A stretch of DNA of 64,000 bases from assembly GCF_004358675.1 (NCBI RefSeq), contig NZ_SMZO01000007.1, positions 1 through 64,000 on the forward strand. The letters are read 5' to 3'. The stretch comes from Meridianimarinicoccus aquatilis (GTDB lineage: Bacteria > Pseudomonadota > Alphaproteobacteria > Rhodobacterales > Rhodobacteraceae). Each line of letters opens with the position of its first letter. Position 1 is the first letter of the stretch. The notes under the pieces were generated by a model. It was not told the origin of the DNA, made no database searches, and saw only the letters and a list, made by a program, of their open reading frames with translations. Positions 43,103-52,561 of the stretch are shown here, piece after piece. The position numbers and the translations under genes are program-made.

Positions 43103-46084
43103 TTACGCTGCCCAGATTTTGCAGAGAGTGGCCTTGGTCTCCTGCATCTGGGTCACGCTGTCATAGCCATAGGTTTGTGCGGTGTTGGTTGATTCGCCAA
43201 GAACGTAGGGGTCCGCACCGTCGGGGTACTTGTCCCGAAGGTCTACACCCTCCATGTGCCCGCCGAAGTGGAAGGGCATGAAGGCAACGCCTGTGCCGAC
43301 GCGGTTTGTCACCATCGCCATGACTTTGACTTTGCCGCCCTCTGGCCCTTCGACCCAAACCTGCGCGCCGTCCCGAATGCCGAGATCGTTGGCGTCGCGG
43401 GTGTTGATTTCGACGAACATGTCCTGCTGAAGCTCGGCCAGCCATGGGTTCGACCGCGTTTCGTCACCGCCGCCCTCGTATTCGACCAAGCGGCCGGATG
43501 TAAGGATGATCGGATACTCTTCAGAAAAGTCGTTCTGTTGGATCGACGAATACATCGTCGGGACGCGCCAGAACTTCTTGTCTTCATAGGTCGGATAGTC
43601 CGCCACAAGGTCGCGCCGGTTGCTGTAAAGCGGTTCGCGATGCAGCGGGACGGGATCCGGGAAGGTCCACACAACGGCGCGGGCCTTGGCGTTGCCGAAC
43701 GGGGCGCAGCCATGCTTGATCGCGACGCGCTGGATGCCGCCCGACAGGTCGGTCTTCCAGTTTACGCCGCCAACCTTTGACGCATAATCCGAAGGCAACT
43801 CGCCCTGTTGGGATGTCTCGCCAACCTCTTCAGTGCCAGGACGCATGTCGCGGAACCCTGCAACCCATTCGATTGTGGCGCGTTCAGTCGCTGTCAGGTC
43901 ACCATCCCACCCCAGATCAATCAGCATCTGCATGGTGAACTCAGGATACCCGTCCTGAATTTCGGACCCTACCGAGTAAACGCCGTCAGCCAGCAAGTTG
44001 TCGCCATCGCGTTCCACACCGAACCGGGCGCGGAATGTCAGGCCGCCTTCGGCAACGGGCAACGACATGTCGTAAAGATTGGCAGTGCCGGGGTGATTCA
44101 TCTCGGCAGTGCCCCATGCGGGCCATGGCATACCGTAGTAATCACCGTCGGCTGGACCACCAATCGCCCGCAGCGATGTGCGGTCGAACGTGTGCTGGTT
44201 TTCCATGTGCAGACGCATCCGCTCTGGCGACTGGCCGGTATAGCCGATGGTCCACATACCCTTGTTGAATTCACGGGTGATGTCTTCGATCAGAGGCTCT
44301 TCGCCATTGACCTCAATGTTGCGGAACATGCGGTCAGCAAAGCCAAACTTTGTCGCAAACTTGTGCAGGATTGTGTGGTCCGGCAGAGATTCGAACAGCG
44401 GATCGACGATCTTTTCGCGCCACTGCAGCGAACGGTTGGACGCGGTTACAGAGCCGTAAGTTTCAAACTGCGTACAGGCCGGCAGAAGGTATACACCATC
44501 GGTGCGGTCTTGCAGGACTGCGGAAACTGTCGGGTAGGGATCCACGACGACCATCAGGTCGAGCTTTTCCATCGCCGTCTTCATTTCCTTCTGGCGTGTT
44601 TGGCTGTTCGGGGCGTGACCCCAAAGAACCATGGCGCGGGTCGGATTCGGCTGATCAAGGTTTTCCTTGTCTTCCAGAACGCCGTCGATCCAGCGCGACA
44701 CCGGAATACCGGTGAAGTTCATCATCGCGCGGTCTTCCCCATCGGGGCCTGCGCCTTCCATGGTGTCAAACCGGCCCTTGAGCCAATCCAGATCCTCTTC
44801 CCAGACGCGCGCCCAGTGGGCCCACGATCCTGCGGACAGACCATAATAGCCCGGCAGCGTATCGGCCAGAACACCAAGGTCCGTCGCGCCCTGAACGTTG
44901 TCGTGGCCGCGGAAAATGTTGGTGCCGCCGCCTGCAGTGCCCATGTTGCCCAAGGCAAGCTGAAGAATGCAATAGGCGCGGGTGTTGTTGTTGCCGTTGG
45001 TGTGTTGCGTGCCGCCCATGCACCAGATCACGGTACCGGGACGGTTGTTGGCCAACGTCCGTGCCACGCGCTCAAGCTGGGACCCTGGCGCGCCGGTGAC
45101 GCGCTCGACTTCTTCAGGTGTCCATTTGGCGACTTCGGCCTTGATCTGGTCCATGCCCCAAACGCGGGTGCGGATGAACTCTTTGTCCTCCCAACCGTTC
45201 TCAAAGATGTGCCACAGGATACCCCATACCAGTGCAACGTCACTGCCGGGCCGGAACCGCACATATTCATCTGCATGGGCCGCTGTGCGTGTAAAGCGTG
45301 GATCGCACACGATGACCGGTGCGTTGTTCTGTTCCTTGGCGCGCAGAACGTGCAGCAGGGACACAGGGTGCGCTTCGGCCGGGTTGCCGCCGATGATGAA
45401 GATCGCCCGCGACTTGTGGATGTCGTTGTAGCTGTTGGTCATGGCGCCGTAGCCCCATGTATTCGCAACGCCGGCAACGGTGGTGGAGTGACAGATGCGC
45501 GCCTGGTGATCCACGTTGTTTGTGCCCCAGTAGGCAGCAAATTTGCGGAACATGTACGCCTGTTCGTTGTTGTGCTTGGCCGAACCCAGCCAATAGACGC
45601 TGTCAGGACCGCTTTCATCGCGGATCTGCATCATCTGGTCGCCAATCTCGTTGATGGCCTGTTCCCAGCTCAGGCGCACCCATTCCCCGTTTTCTTTCTT
45701 CATCGGGTACTTCAGGCGACGCTCACCATGGGCGTGTTCACGAACCGCAGCCCCTTTGGCGCAATGGGCGCCAAGGTTGAACGGGCTGTCCCAACCGGGC
45801 TCTTGCCCAATCCAGACACCGTCACTGACTTCGGCGACGACTGTACAGCCGACCGAACAGTGCGTGCAGACAGATTTTACAGTTTGAACAGCACTTGCAG
45901 CGGCCGTTTGGGCGTTTGCCCGCGTCACTGTCCCGCCTGTCGCACCGATCGCGGCAAGGCCGCCAATGGCCAGCCCGGACCCACGCAAAAACGCGCGACG
46001 GTCAACGGACGTGCGGGCCATATCTGACAACAGGCCGGTTCTTTGTGCGGAGCGCGGAGCCGCGTTCGTCTTTTTCTTTAGCAT
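43103..46084 (-). CDS. fdhA: Formate dehydrogenase alpha subunit (Mo/W-bisMGD, Cys form)
   Basis: Catalytic subunit, 993 residues, that oxidises formate to CO2 in the periplasm. The Tat signal DRRAFLRGSGLAIGG near residue 30 exports the folded protein. The 4Fe-4S site is CTHCSVGCTVV with a fourth Cys in HCAKG. The metal ligand is Cys198 in ARICHSTTV, so this is the cysteine, not selenocysteine, form. ARICHSTTVAGVANTWGYGAMTNS (read in part) is typical of the respiratory FDH. GGGAGG lies 6 bases before the ATG. Maturation needs the TorD-like protein encoded in the same operon. Confidence 0.97.
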   Translation of the reverse strand: MLKKKTNAAPRSAQRTGLLSDMARTSVDRRAFLRGSGLAIGGLAAIGATGGTVTRANAQTAAASAVQTVKSVCTHCSVGCTVVAEVSDGVWIGQEPGWDSPFNLGAHCAKGAAVREHAHGERRLKYPMKKENGEWVRLSWEQAINEIGDQMMQIRDESGPDSVYWLGSAKHNNEQAYMFRKFAAYWGTNNVDHQARICHSTTVAGVANTWGYGAMTNSYNDIHKSRAIFIIGGNPAEAHPVSLLHVLRAKEQNNAPVIVCDPRFTRTAAHADEYVRFRPGSDVALVWGILWHIFENGWEDKEFIRTRVWGMDQIKAEVAKWTPEEVERVTGAPGSQLERVARTLANNRPGTVIWCMGGTQHTNGNNNTRAYCILQLALGNMGTAGGGTNIFRGHDNVQGATDLGVLADTLPGYYGLSAGSWAHWARVWEEDLDWLKGRFDTMEGAGPDGEDRAMMNFTGIPVSRWIDGVLEDKENLDQPNPTRAMVLWGHAPNSQTRQKEMKTAMEKLDLMVVVDPYPTVSAVLQDRTDGVYLLPACTQFETYGSVTASNRSLQWREKIVDPLFESLPDHTILHKFATKFGFADRMFRNIEVNGEEPLIEDITREFNKGMWTIGYTGQSPERMRLHMENQHTFDRTSLRAIGGPADGDYYGMPWPAWGTAEMNHPGTANLYDMSLPVAEGGLTFRARFGVERDGDNLLADGVYSVGSEIQDGYPEFTMQMLIDLGWDGDLTATERATIEWVAGFRDMRPGTEEVGETSQQGELPSDYASKVGGVNWKTDLSGGIQRVAIKHGCAPFGNAKARAVVWTFPDPVPLHREPLYSNRRDLVADYPTYEDKKFWRVPTMYSSIQQNDFSEEYPIILTSGRLVEYEGGGDETRSNPWLAELQQDMFVEINTRDANDLGIRDGAQVWVEGPEGGKVKVMAMVTNRVGTGVAFMPFHFGGHMEGVDLRDKYPDGADPYVLGESTNTAQTYGYDSVTQMQETKATLCKIWAA

Positions 46085-46186
46085 GTCTTGCCTCCCTGGC
46101 TGGCGGGGCGCTGCCCTGCGTGCTGGGTTGTTGATATTAAACGGTCTTTGGGTTTGGCCCTGACCATCAAAAGCGCGAAGGCCCGA

Positions 46187-46384
46187 TTAGAACCGGGCGC
46201 TGTCGAGATAAGCGCGGGTGTGGGCGGTGTCTTGCAGGCGGGCTTCGCCAGTTGGCGCAGCCGGGGCCGCAGCATCGACTTGAGTTGCGCCAAGGCTTGC
46301 CGCAGCTACGGCCGCCGGAGCAGAGACAGAAGCCAGTTTCAGAAAATCGCGGCGGCTTGCGCCGTCTTTCGGGGTGTCGCTCAT
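46187..46384 (-). CDS. Small Tat-targeted protein of the formate dehydrogenase region
   Basis: A 65-residue peptide with the Tat motif SRRDFLKLAS at residues 10-19 and a hydrophobic stretch, then a short Ala/Thr rich tail. This matches the known 'formate dehydrogenase region TAT target' family, always found beside this type of fdh operon. Its function is not known; it may form part of the periplasmic complex. It lies upstream of fdhA with a 102-base gap and downstream of the TorD-like gene. Confidence 0.9.
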   Translation of the reverse strand: MSDTPKDGASRRDFLKLASVSAPAAVAAASLGATQVDAAAPAAPTGEARLQDTAHTRAYLDSARF

Positions 46385-46465
46385 GTTGTCCTCCCTTCAC
46401 GAAGCTGCGCGAAGGCAGCGATAGGTATACGATGACACATCGGTTGTTGAAAATCCATTACAGTT

Positions 46466-47074
46466 CTAGTCGGGGGTCCCCAGACGAAACGCCTCGCGTT
46501 CGATGTCCATGAAGAGCTTTCCAATAGCACCGACTGAGCCGTAAAGTACTGAGTTTTTGGCGCTTTCCAGATCCGAAAAGAAGTGACCGGCCCAAGGGCC
46601 GATGTGACGGTTCCAAAAGGTGCGCTGGGTATCTAGTGTCGCAGGTTCGCCAAAATTGCCGAGGATCATCCCACCCATCATTTCCAGAAGCGATGCGATG
46701 TTGTCTTCGGGTTCGAAGACGTTGGGCGCGCGGGTGATCCCCTGCGCGGCCATGTCCCGCCGCAAGCTTGCCAGTGGTTTCTCATTGAGAAACCCAGTCA
46801 GGTAATAGCTGGCATAGGGGAGCAGTTCGCCACGGCCCAAACCGATGAAAAGTTTTGTGAACTCGCGATCGGCGCCTTTGGCGGTGGTCACGCGGGCCAC
46901 ATTGGCCAGACCGGCAATCGCTGTGCCCATGTCATCGTCGCCACCTTGCAATGCTGCGGTCTGTTCCAGCAGCGTGCGATCCGGCGGCCCGGCAAGCAGA
47001 GCTGACAAGAAGCCGTATAGGTCAGCGCGCAGACGGTCTTCGTCGGCAATGGCGATAAGGGTGTCTGCACTCAT
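46466..47074 (-). CDS. TorD/DmsD-family molybdoenzyme chaperone
   Basis: All-helical cytosolic chaperone of 202 residues that binds the Tat signal of the apo molybdoenzyme. The core FLSALLAGPPDRTLLEQ, ELLPYASYYLTGFLNEKPLA and PEDNIASLLEMMGGM are typical of the NarJ/TorD superfamily. Position before fdhA marks it as the dedicated FdhA chaperone. It overlaps the DUF3306 gene by four bases. Confidence 0.92.
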   Translation of the reverse strand: MSADTLIAIADEDRLRADLYGFLSALLAGPPDRTLLEQTAALQGGDDDMGTAIAGLANVARVTTAKGADREFTKLFIGLGRGELLPYASYYLTGFLNEKPLASLRRDMAAQGITRAPNVFEPEDNIASLLEMMGGMILGNFGEPATLDTQRTFWNRHIGPWAGHFFSDLESAKNSVLYGSVGAIGKLFMDIEREAFRLGTPD

Positions 47075-47709
47075 GTTGTCGTGTCCTGCGGGTTGGGTCC
47101 TTGCGCATCTTCAAAGGCAAAACGCATTCGCCGGCGCGGGGCCACGAAGGCCGGTTCGGGTGTGTCAGACTCGAGCATGACATGCGTATGACGCGTGTCG
47201 GACACTTGCGCAGGCTCTTGCGTGGCTTCGGGCGCATGGACAAGGGCGTCTTCAGGCGTTTCTGTCGCGTCGTCCGGTTGCAGATCGTCTGCCTTGGGCG
47301 TGTCCGGTTCGGGCTCAAGCACCTTCTGAACGAAGCCGCGCCCGACTTGATAGGCGGTTTTCATATTCGCGCCTGACACTTCGACTATTCTATAGTCGTC
47401 ATCATAGTCATTGAGGCCGTCAACACAGGCAAGCACTGGATTTGACGTCCAAAGCTGGCGCAACGCGCGACGACGTAGGCGTTCTGGAACTGCGCGCCGC
47501 ATGAAGCCAGTAAAATCATCACCCATCTTCAGGGTGTCCGGGTCGGGCAGGTTCAACTCTGCCAGCGCCTCGTCGTCGGGAAGGGCCTCAATCCGGGCGT
47601 GGTCTTCTGCTTCGGTCAGGTCCGTGCGCGCGGCCACTTCGGCGCGTTCCGCCTCGGCCACACGCGCCTTGCGGCGGGACCAGAAATCTGACGGCTTGCC
47701 CCGTGTCAT
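47071..47709 (-). CDS. DUF3306 protein of the formate dehydrogenase operon
   Basis: A 212-residue, charged, mostly disordered protein with an N-terminal helix starting FWSRRKARVAEAER and a central segment FMRRAVPERLRRRALRQLWTSNPVL that is the recognisable DUF3306 core. The C-terminus is acidic and Pro/Thr rich. DUF3305 and DUF3306 occur next to each other in this kind of fdh cluster. Biochemical role unknown. Overlaps its neighbours by four bases. Confidence 0.85.
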   Translation of the reverse strand: MTRGKPSDFWSRRKARVAEAERAEVAARTDLTEAEDHARIEALPDDEALAELNLPDPDTLKMGDDFTGFMRRAVPERLRRRALRQLWTSNPVLACVDGLNDYDDDYRIVEVSGANMKTAYQVGRGFVQKVLEPEPDTPKADDLQPDDATETPEDALVHAPEATQEPAQVSDTRHTHVMLESDTPEPAFVAPRRRMRFAFEDAQGPNPQDTTT

Positions 47710-48278
47710 GACGTTCGCGCCTTTCGGGCGCTCATCGGGGTGCGATAGACATCGGTGGTTTGCTTGATCCGGGCATCGCCGCGCCCGTCTTCGACCTGAT
47801 CCGTGCGGTGCTTGTTCCGGCGCCTCTTCACGAAGGGGTCTTCTTCGTGGTGGCTGTCGGTGAATTCCTGAACCCAGGCGGCAAGGCCAGCGGGCATGGT
47901 GATCTTTTCAACAAGTTCTTCGCCGCTATCGGCGTAATCCTGTGCCTCGAACGGGGAGGCCGTGATGACGTGCACGTCAAACGGAATGTCATCAATGTGG
48001 TTGGTTGGGCGCAGTACGGCCCAAACGCTGGGCGGATGGTCAGCCAAGGTCACGCGGTAGGCTTCTGTTTCGGCGGCCCAGACGGTCAAGGGGCGTGTCG
48101 CTGCGTGATATTCCACCGCGTCCCCATCGCGGCGCAGTTCCACCCAGTCGGCCGGTGCGGCACCGGGCAGCACGCCAACAGCACGCCAAGCCCATTTGGC
48201 CCAGCGAGTGACGCCGGGCGTACGCCGGACAATCAGACCGATGGGAATGGTGCGATGGATCGCGCCGCTGTTTTGCAA
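47706..48278 (-). CDS. DUF3305 protein of the formate dehydrogenase operon
   Basis: A 190-residue protein with a conserved-looking core: IPIGLIVRRTPGVTRWAKWAW, then Trp-rich repeats and WAVLRP. The start is TTG at 48278, supported by GGAGAG 5-6 bases upstream; no ATG fits. The family is known only by association with formate dehydrogenase and is of unknown function. It is the first gene of the operon and lies divergent from the polyferredoxin gene. Confidence 0.85.
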   Translation of the reverse strand: MQNSGAIHRTIPIGLIVRRTPGVTRWAKWAWRAVGVLPGAAPADWVELRRDGDAVEYHAATRPLTVWAAETEAYRVTLADHPPSVWAVLRPTNHIDDIPFDVHVITASPFEAQDYADSGEELVEKITMPAGLAAWVQEFTDSHHEEDPFVKRRRNKHRTDQVEDGRGDARIKQTTDVYRTPMSARKARTS

Positions 48279-48498
48279 GTGTTCTCTCCGCTTGCGAGTC
48301 GACTAATGTATACCGTAATTCGGGTTGACCGTTATTGTCTACAGCACCTATCGCTTTGGCAAGCTTTTATGACCAAAAATTGGGACGATCTGAGTATGGC
48401 TTGGGTGCCAATGCGCCGGCAGGCTTTACCGTCCCGCCGGTTTGTGAATAGGTGGCGCACTGACGGGGCCAACACAGCCCGGTTTCGGGGGGAATTTC
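48279..48498. other. Divergent intergenic region of the formate dehydrogenase island
   Basis: This 220-base stretch holds the promoters for DUF3305-fdh (minus) and the polyferredoxin gene (plus). TTGACC (48325-48330) is a possible -35 on plus, but the matching -10 (CTATCG) is weak. GGGGGGAA before 48499 is the ribosome binding site of the plus gene. No ORF with translation signals is seen inside. Confidence 0.5.
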
Positions 48499-50481
48499 AT
48501 GAATAAGCGTCTTGTCCTGTGTTCTTGCGAAGGCAGTCAGAGCATCGCTGCCGATACGGTTTCGGCTGCGGCGGGTATCCCGTGTTCACGGGTTCATACG
48601 GCGCTGTGCACCACGGGGTTGCAGTCGGCCGCTGAAGAAATCGGCGCGGGCGAGGCGATTATCGCCTGCCAGCAAGAGCGCGCGCGGTTCGAAGATCTGG
48701 CCACCGAGTTGGGTGTTCCTGCGCCGGGGTTTGTTGACTTGCGCGATCGGGCCGGATGGTCGGACGAGGGCAAGAAGGCCGGCCCAAAGATGGCGGCACT
48801 GGCGGCAGAGGCGTTGTTGCAGACATCCGAAGCGCGGACCGTTGATGTGGTGTCCGAAGGCGTGTGCATGATCGTCGGCCCCGGCGAGGTGGCTTTGGCA
48901 GCGGCGGCGCAGGTGTCTGACGCTTTGGCCGTCACCGTGTTGATCACCGACGATGCAGAACCGCCGTTGGATCGCGGTTTGGATGTGATTTCCGGTCGGC
49001 TCAAGCGGGTCACTGGCGCGCTTGGCGGCTTCCGTGTGACCATCGACGCGCTGCGCCAACTCGAGCCGGGTGGGCGCGGTGCGTTCGGGTTCGGTGCGCC
49101 GCGTGACGGCGGCACCTCCGAGTGTGATGTTTTGATCGATCTGACCGGCGGCGTGTCTTTCGTGCCCGCGCCGGAAAAGCGCGAAGGGTATCTGCGGGCT
49201 GATCCGGCCGATCCTTTGGCTGTGGCCCGGCTTTTGATGGAAGCCACGCAGCTTGTCGGCACCTTTGAAAAGCCGCTCTACGTTCGAATGGAAGAGCAGC
49301 TGTGCGCCCATTCGCGTGCGGGTCAGGTGGGATGTACGCGGTGTCTGGACGTGTGTCCCACAGGGGCGATTGTGCCGGATGGCGACCATGTGATGATCGA
49401 CCCGATGGTGTGTGCCGGGTGTGGGGCCTGTTCTGCGCTGTGCCCATCTGGTGCGATTTCCTATGACGCGCCGACGGTCGGGCATGTGATGCGCCGGATG
49501 GAGGTGCTTGCGCGCGTGTTCACCGAAGCGGGCGGCAAAGCGCCACGGCTGCTGGTGCATGATCGTGACCACGGGGCCGAGATGATTCGTCTTGCTGCGC
49601 GGTTCGGGCGCGGATTGCCGGCCGATGTGATCCCGATGGAATTGGATGTGATTTCTGGTTTCGGCCATGCCGAGATGCTGGCCGGGCTGGCAAGCGGATT
49701 TGCCGCCGTAGACGTGCTACTTGCCCCGCGCACAGAGCGTGATGCGTTGGACGGTGAATTGGTGTTGGCACAGGCGATTGCCGGGCCGGGCCGCGTGCGA
49801 TTGCTGGATGTGGCGGACCCCGATCTGTTGCCCGAATTGCTGTATGGGGCTGACGTTACGGCCGTCGTGTCCGAACCGGTTCTGCCAATGGGCGCGCGGC
49901 GGCAAGTGGCACGGTTGTCGGCAAAAGCGCTGAACCCGGATGCCGTGGCCCCGATCCCACTGCCCGACGGGGCGCCTTACGGGGCGGTTCTGGTCGATAC
50001 CGAGTCTTGCACACTGTGCTTGTCTTGCGTGTCGCTTTGCCCTTCAGGGGCGCTGATCGATAACCCTGACCGGCCCGAGTTGCGGTTTCAGGAAGACGCC
50101 TGTTTGCAATGCGGGATTTGTCGGACGATCTGCCCGGAGCAGGCCATCACGCTTGAGCCACGCTTTGATTTGAGCGATGCGGCGTTGGGCCAGCAAGTAT
50201 TGAACGAGGAAGAGCCGTTCGCCTGTGTTGAGTGCGGGTCGCTGTTCGGGGTGAAATCCACGATAGAGAAGATCACCGAAAAGTTGGCTGGCAAGCATGC
50301 CATGTTCGGCAGCAGCGATGCGGCGCGGATGATCCAGATGTGCGACGATTGCCGCGTAAAGGCGCAGTTTGGCCGGTCTGATAACCCGTTTGCCATGGGC
50401 GGGCCGCGCAAGACGCGCACCACGGATGACTATCTTCAAGAACGCGGCGATTTTGGCCCGTCGGGGCGCAAGGATCACTGA
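48499..50481 (+). CDS. Polyferredoxin-type 4Fe-4S protein of the formate dehydrogenase island
   Basis: A 660-residue cytosolic iron-sulfur protein. Four 4Fe-4S motifs are visible: CTRCLDVCPTG (from residue 279), CAGCGACSALCPSG, CTLCLSCVSLCPSG and CLQCGICRTICPEQ. A last Cys-rich segment (CVECGSLFG with later CDDC) resembles a zinc ribbon. The N-terminus starts LVLCSCEGSQSI. Residues 110-270 contain Rossmann-like strands but no clear flavin motif. It likely passes electrons or inserts clusters for FdhA; homologues sit beside the same fdh genes in other proteobacteria. It converges with the cytochrome c gene with a 7-base overlap. Confidence 0.9.
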   Translation: MNKRLVLCSCEGSQSIAADTVSAAAGIPCSRVHTALCTTGLQSAAEEIGAGEAIIACQQERARFEDLATELGVPAPGFVDLRDRAGWSDEGKKAGPKMAALAAEALLQTSEARTVDVVSEGVCMIVGPGEVALAAAAQVSDALAVTVLITDDAEPPLDRGLDVISGRLKRVTGALGGFRVTIDALRQLEPGGRGAFGFGAPRDGGTSECDVLIDLTGGVSFVPAPEKREGYLRADPADPLAVARLLMEATQLVGTFEKPLYVRMEEQLCAHSRAGQVGCTRCLDVCPTGAIVPDGDHVMIDPMVCAGCGACSALCPSGAISYDAPTVGHVMRRMEVLARVFTEAGGKAPRLLVHDRDHGAEMIRLAARFGRGLPADVIPMELDVISGFGHAEMLAGLASGFAAVDVLLAPRTERDALDGELVLAQAIAGPGRVRLLDVADPDLLPELLYGADVTAVVSEPVLPMGARRQVARLSAKALNPDAVAPIPLPDGAPYGAVLVDTESCTLCLSCVSLCPSGALIDNPDRPELRFQEDACLQCGICRTICPEQAITLEPRFDLSDAALGQQVLNEEEPFACVECGSLFGVKSTIEKITEKLAGKHAMFGSSDAARMIQMCDDCRVKAQFGRSDNPFAMGGPRKTRTTDDYLQERGDFGPSGRKDH

Positions 50482-51215
50482 TGTCGGATCGGGGCACCCA
50501 GATCGGCGGGGGGCATCTGCTGTACAAAGGCAAGGATCGCGTCCAGCTCGTCCAGCGTGATTTCCACCGGCGCGATGGGCGAGGGGCGGTCAATCGGGAA
50601 CGGGGCAGTCACATCGGTGATCTGGGTGAATGCGCCGTGCGGATTGAGTGCAAAGAACCCTTCGAAGCGGCGCGCCCAGTCGGCCATGGATCGCAACATC
50701 CCGAACGACGGGGTAGAGCCAAGCCCGTTCATACGGTTGCGGTCGTTGACGACATGGCAGCGCCCACAATGGGTAAGCGACAGGTCTTCACCCGCAACCG
50801 CATCGCCCTCATACGCAACGGCTTTGCGTTGAATGGCCGCCGCATCGGGGGCGGCGAAGGCAGGTTCACCCGCGGCCTCTGCATAGCTGTCGATCGTGTT
50901 GCGCCCCACGTCAGAAGTGAGCCAATCGGCAAAGCGGGTCGCAGCTTCGCTGCCGGGTTCCGACAGGCGCAAAACCGTGTCGCCGGCAACAAGGGCAGCG
51001 GGGCCATCTGCGGCTTCGTCCAGCGCAAGCGCGCCGGAAGGATCCAGCGTGACGCGCACACGGGTTTTGAGCGTGAAGCGCGGCAGCACGTAGGTCCACA
51101 GACCGGCGTTGGCCACGCTTTCCGGAACGGCAAGAGTTACGGTATTGTCCTGCGCAGAGGCGGGCATGGCCCACAGGGCAACGCACAGGGCGACGAATGA
51201 AATACGGATTGGCAC
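50475..51215 (-). CDS. Cytochrome c with unknown N-terminal domain
   Basis: Periplasmic c-type cytochrome of 246 residues. The signal peptide ends ASA near residue 21. Residues 25-120 form an uncharacterised beta-rich domain (NTVTLAVPESVANAGLWTYV and FTLKTRVRVTLDPSG). The cytochrome c domain has CGRCH (Cys150, Cys153, His154) and a distal end with FVQQMP. The GTG start at 51215 was chosen for its GGAGG at good spacing; a TTG at 51230 is open but lacks spacing. It lies in the FDH island and is a candidate electron acceptor. Confidence 0.8.
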   Translation of the reverse strand: MPIRISFVALCVALWAMPASAQDNTVTLAVPESVANAGLWTYVLPRFTLKTRVRVTLDPSGALALDEAADGPAALVAGDTVLRLSEPGSEAATRFADWLTSDVGRNTIDSYAEAAGEPAFAAPDAAAIQRKAVAYEGDAVAGEDLSLTHCGRCHVVNDRNRMNGLGSTPSFGMLRSMADWARRFEGFFALNPHGAFTQITDVTAPFPIDRPSPIAPVEITLDELDAILAFVQQMPPADLGAPIRHQ

Positions 51216-51301
51216 TGGCCCTCCTCCCAAGGGGTGTGCCTGTCAGACTAGGCGCGGCATGGGCCGCCGGTCAACGGAGTTGAGAAACGGAGAAGATCAC
51301 G

Positions 51302-51493
51302 ATGAGCGATGACGACTTCAACATGAGCATGCGCAAGTTTCTGAAACAGGTTGGCGTGACCTCGCAGCAGGCCATCGAAGAGGCGGTGCGCGGCGCAGAA
51401 GGCGCTGGCCCGTTTGAGGCGAAAGTCGTGCTCAGCATTCCTGAGTTGGGTTTGGAGCACGTGGTTACGGGCACCATCAAGGGACAAGGCTGA
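51302..51493 (+). CDS. DUF6494 family protein
   Basis: A 63-residue soluble protein, MSDDDFNMSMRKFLKQVGVTSQ at the N-terminus, helical then beta (KVVLSIPELGLEHVVTGTI). GGAGAA precedes the ATG. It matches the family annotated as DUF6494, known only by its position beside the Mrp gene of the formate dehydrogenase island. Its stop abuts the Mrp start (TGAATG). Function unknown. Confidence 0.75.
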   Translation: MSDDDFNMSMRKFLKQVGVTSQQAIEEAVRGAEGAGPFEAKVVLSIPELGLEHVVTGTIKGQG

Positions 51494-52561
51494 ATGGCTG
51501 TCACACGGGACGAGGTTCTGGCGGTGCTCAAGGGTATCGCCGACCCGGTAACGGATACGGATATCGTCGCATCTGGCACCATGCGTGCGCTGAGCGTGAC
51601 GGATGGCAAGGTGCGGTTCGTTCTGGAAATCGCACCGTCGCAGGCGAAAGCCTATGAGGCGGTGCAGGCAGACGCCGAAGCGAAGCTTGGCGCATTGCCG
51701 GGCGTAGAGGCGGTATCGGTTGTGATGACCGCGCACAGCGCCCCCGCCGCGCCGCCGGACCTGAAGCCGCAGCGCAAGGCGGAGCCCGCCGGACCGCAGC
51801 AGGTGCCGGGCATTGACCGCATTCTGGCGATTGCCAGCGGCAAGGGTGGGGTGGGGAAATCCACGGTTTCTGCCAACCTCGCTTGTGCGCTTGCTGCCGA
51901 AGGGCGGCGCGTTGGATTGCTGGATGCCGATGTGTATGGTCCCAGCCAGCCGCGCATGTTGGGCGTGTCGGGGCGGCCGTCGAGCCCGGATGGCAAGACC
52001 ATCCTGCCTATGCGTAACCACGGCGTCACGATGATGTCGCTGGGCCTGATGGCGAATGAAGATCAGGCGGTTGTGTGGCGCGGGCCGATGCTGATGGGCG
52101 CGCTGCAACAGATGTTGACACAAGTGCAGTGGGGAGCGCTGGATGTTCTGATAGTAGACCTGCCGCCGGGGACGGGCGATGTGCAGATGACCCTGTGCCA
52201 GAAGGCGAAAGTGGACGGGGCTATTGTGGTGTCCACGCCTCAGGATGTGGCGCTGATCGACGCGCGCAAGGGCATCGACATGTTCAATCAGATGAAGACG
52301 CCGATTTTCGGGTTGATTGAAAACATGTCCACCCATGTCTGTACCGAATGCGGTCACGAAGAGCATATCTTTGGCCATGGCGGCGTTGCGGCAGAGGCGG
52401 CCAAACTGGGTGTACCGTTGTTGGCAGAATTGCCGCTGGATCTGGACACACGGATCGCATCTGACGGGGGCGCCCCCATCGTGGTGAGCAAACCGGCCAG
52501 CAAGCAGGCGCAGACGTTCCGCGCCCTCGCCCGCCGTCTGGTGGATGAAGGCCGGGCATGA
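51494..52561 (+). CDS. apbC: Mrp/ApbC-type P-loop ATPase, Fe-S carrier
   Basis: A 355-residue iron-sulfur cluster carrier of the MinD/Mrp family. Residues 1-85 are the DUF59 (MIP18) domain. The ATPase domain starts with the deviant Walker A SGKGGVGKST with Lys122. The C-terminal CTEC motif (MSTHVCTECGHEEH) binds the 4Fe-4S cluster between subunits. It probably delivers clusters to FdhB and the polyferredoxin-like protein. It overlaps the next gene by four bases. Confidence 0.94.
   Translation: MAVTRDEVLAVLKGIADPVTDTDIVASGTMRALSVTDGKVRFVLEIAPSQAKAYEAVQADAEAKLGALPGVEAVSVVMTAHSAPAAPPDLKPQRKAEPAGPQQVPGIDRILAIASGKGGVGKSTVSANLACALAAEGRRVGLLDADVYGPSQPRMLGVSGRPSSPDGKTILPMRNHGVTMMSLGLMANEDQAVVWRGPMLMGALQQMLTQVQWGALDVLIVDLPPGTGDVQMTLCQKAKVDGAIVVSTPQDVALIDARKGIDMFNQMKTPIFGLIENMSTHVCTECGHEEHIFGHGGVAAEAAKLGVPLLAELPLDLDTRIASDGGAPIVVSKPASKQAQTFRALARRLVDEGRA

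Noticed and set aside
43808-46027. 739-codon open frame on the plus strand opposite fdhA
   Set aside because: It is a reverse-strand shadow of the catalytic subunit; its translation has no known fold, and fdhA has a Tat signal, cluster motifs and a good ribosome binding site.
46466-48278. Thought of as NarJ and nitrate reductase accessory genes
   Set aside because: The catalytic subunit is formate dehydrogenase (ARICHSTTV), and DUF3305/DUF3306 are fdh-linked families.
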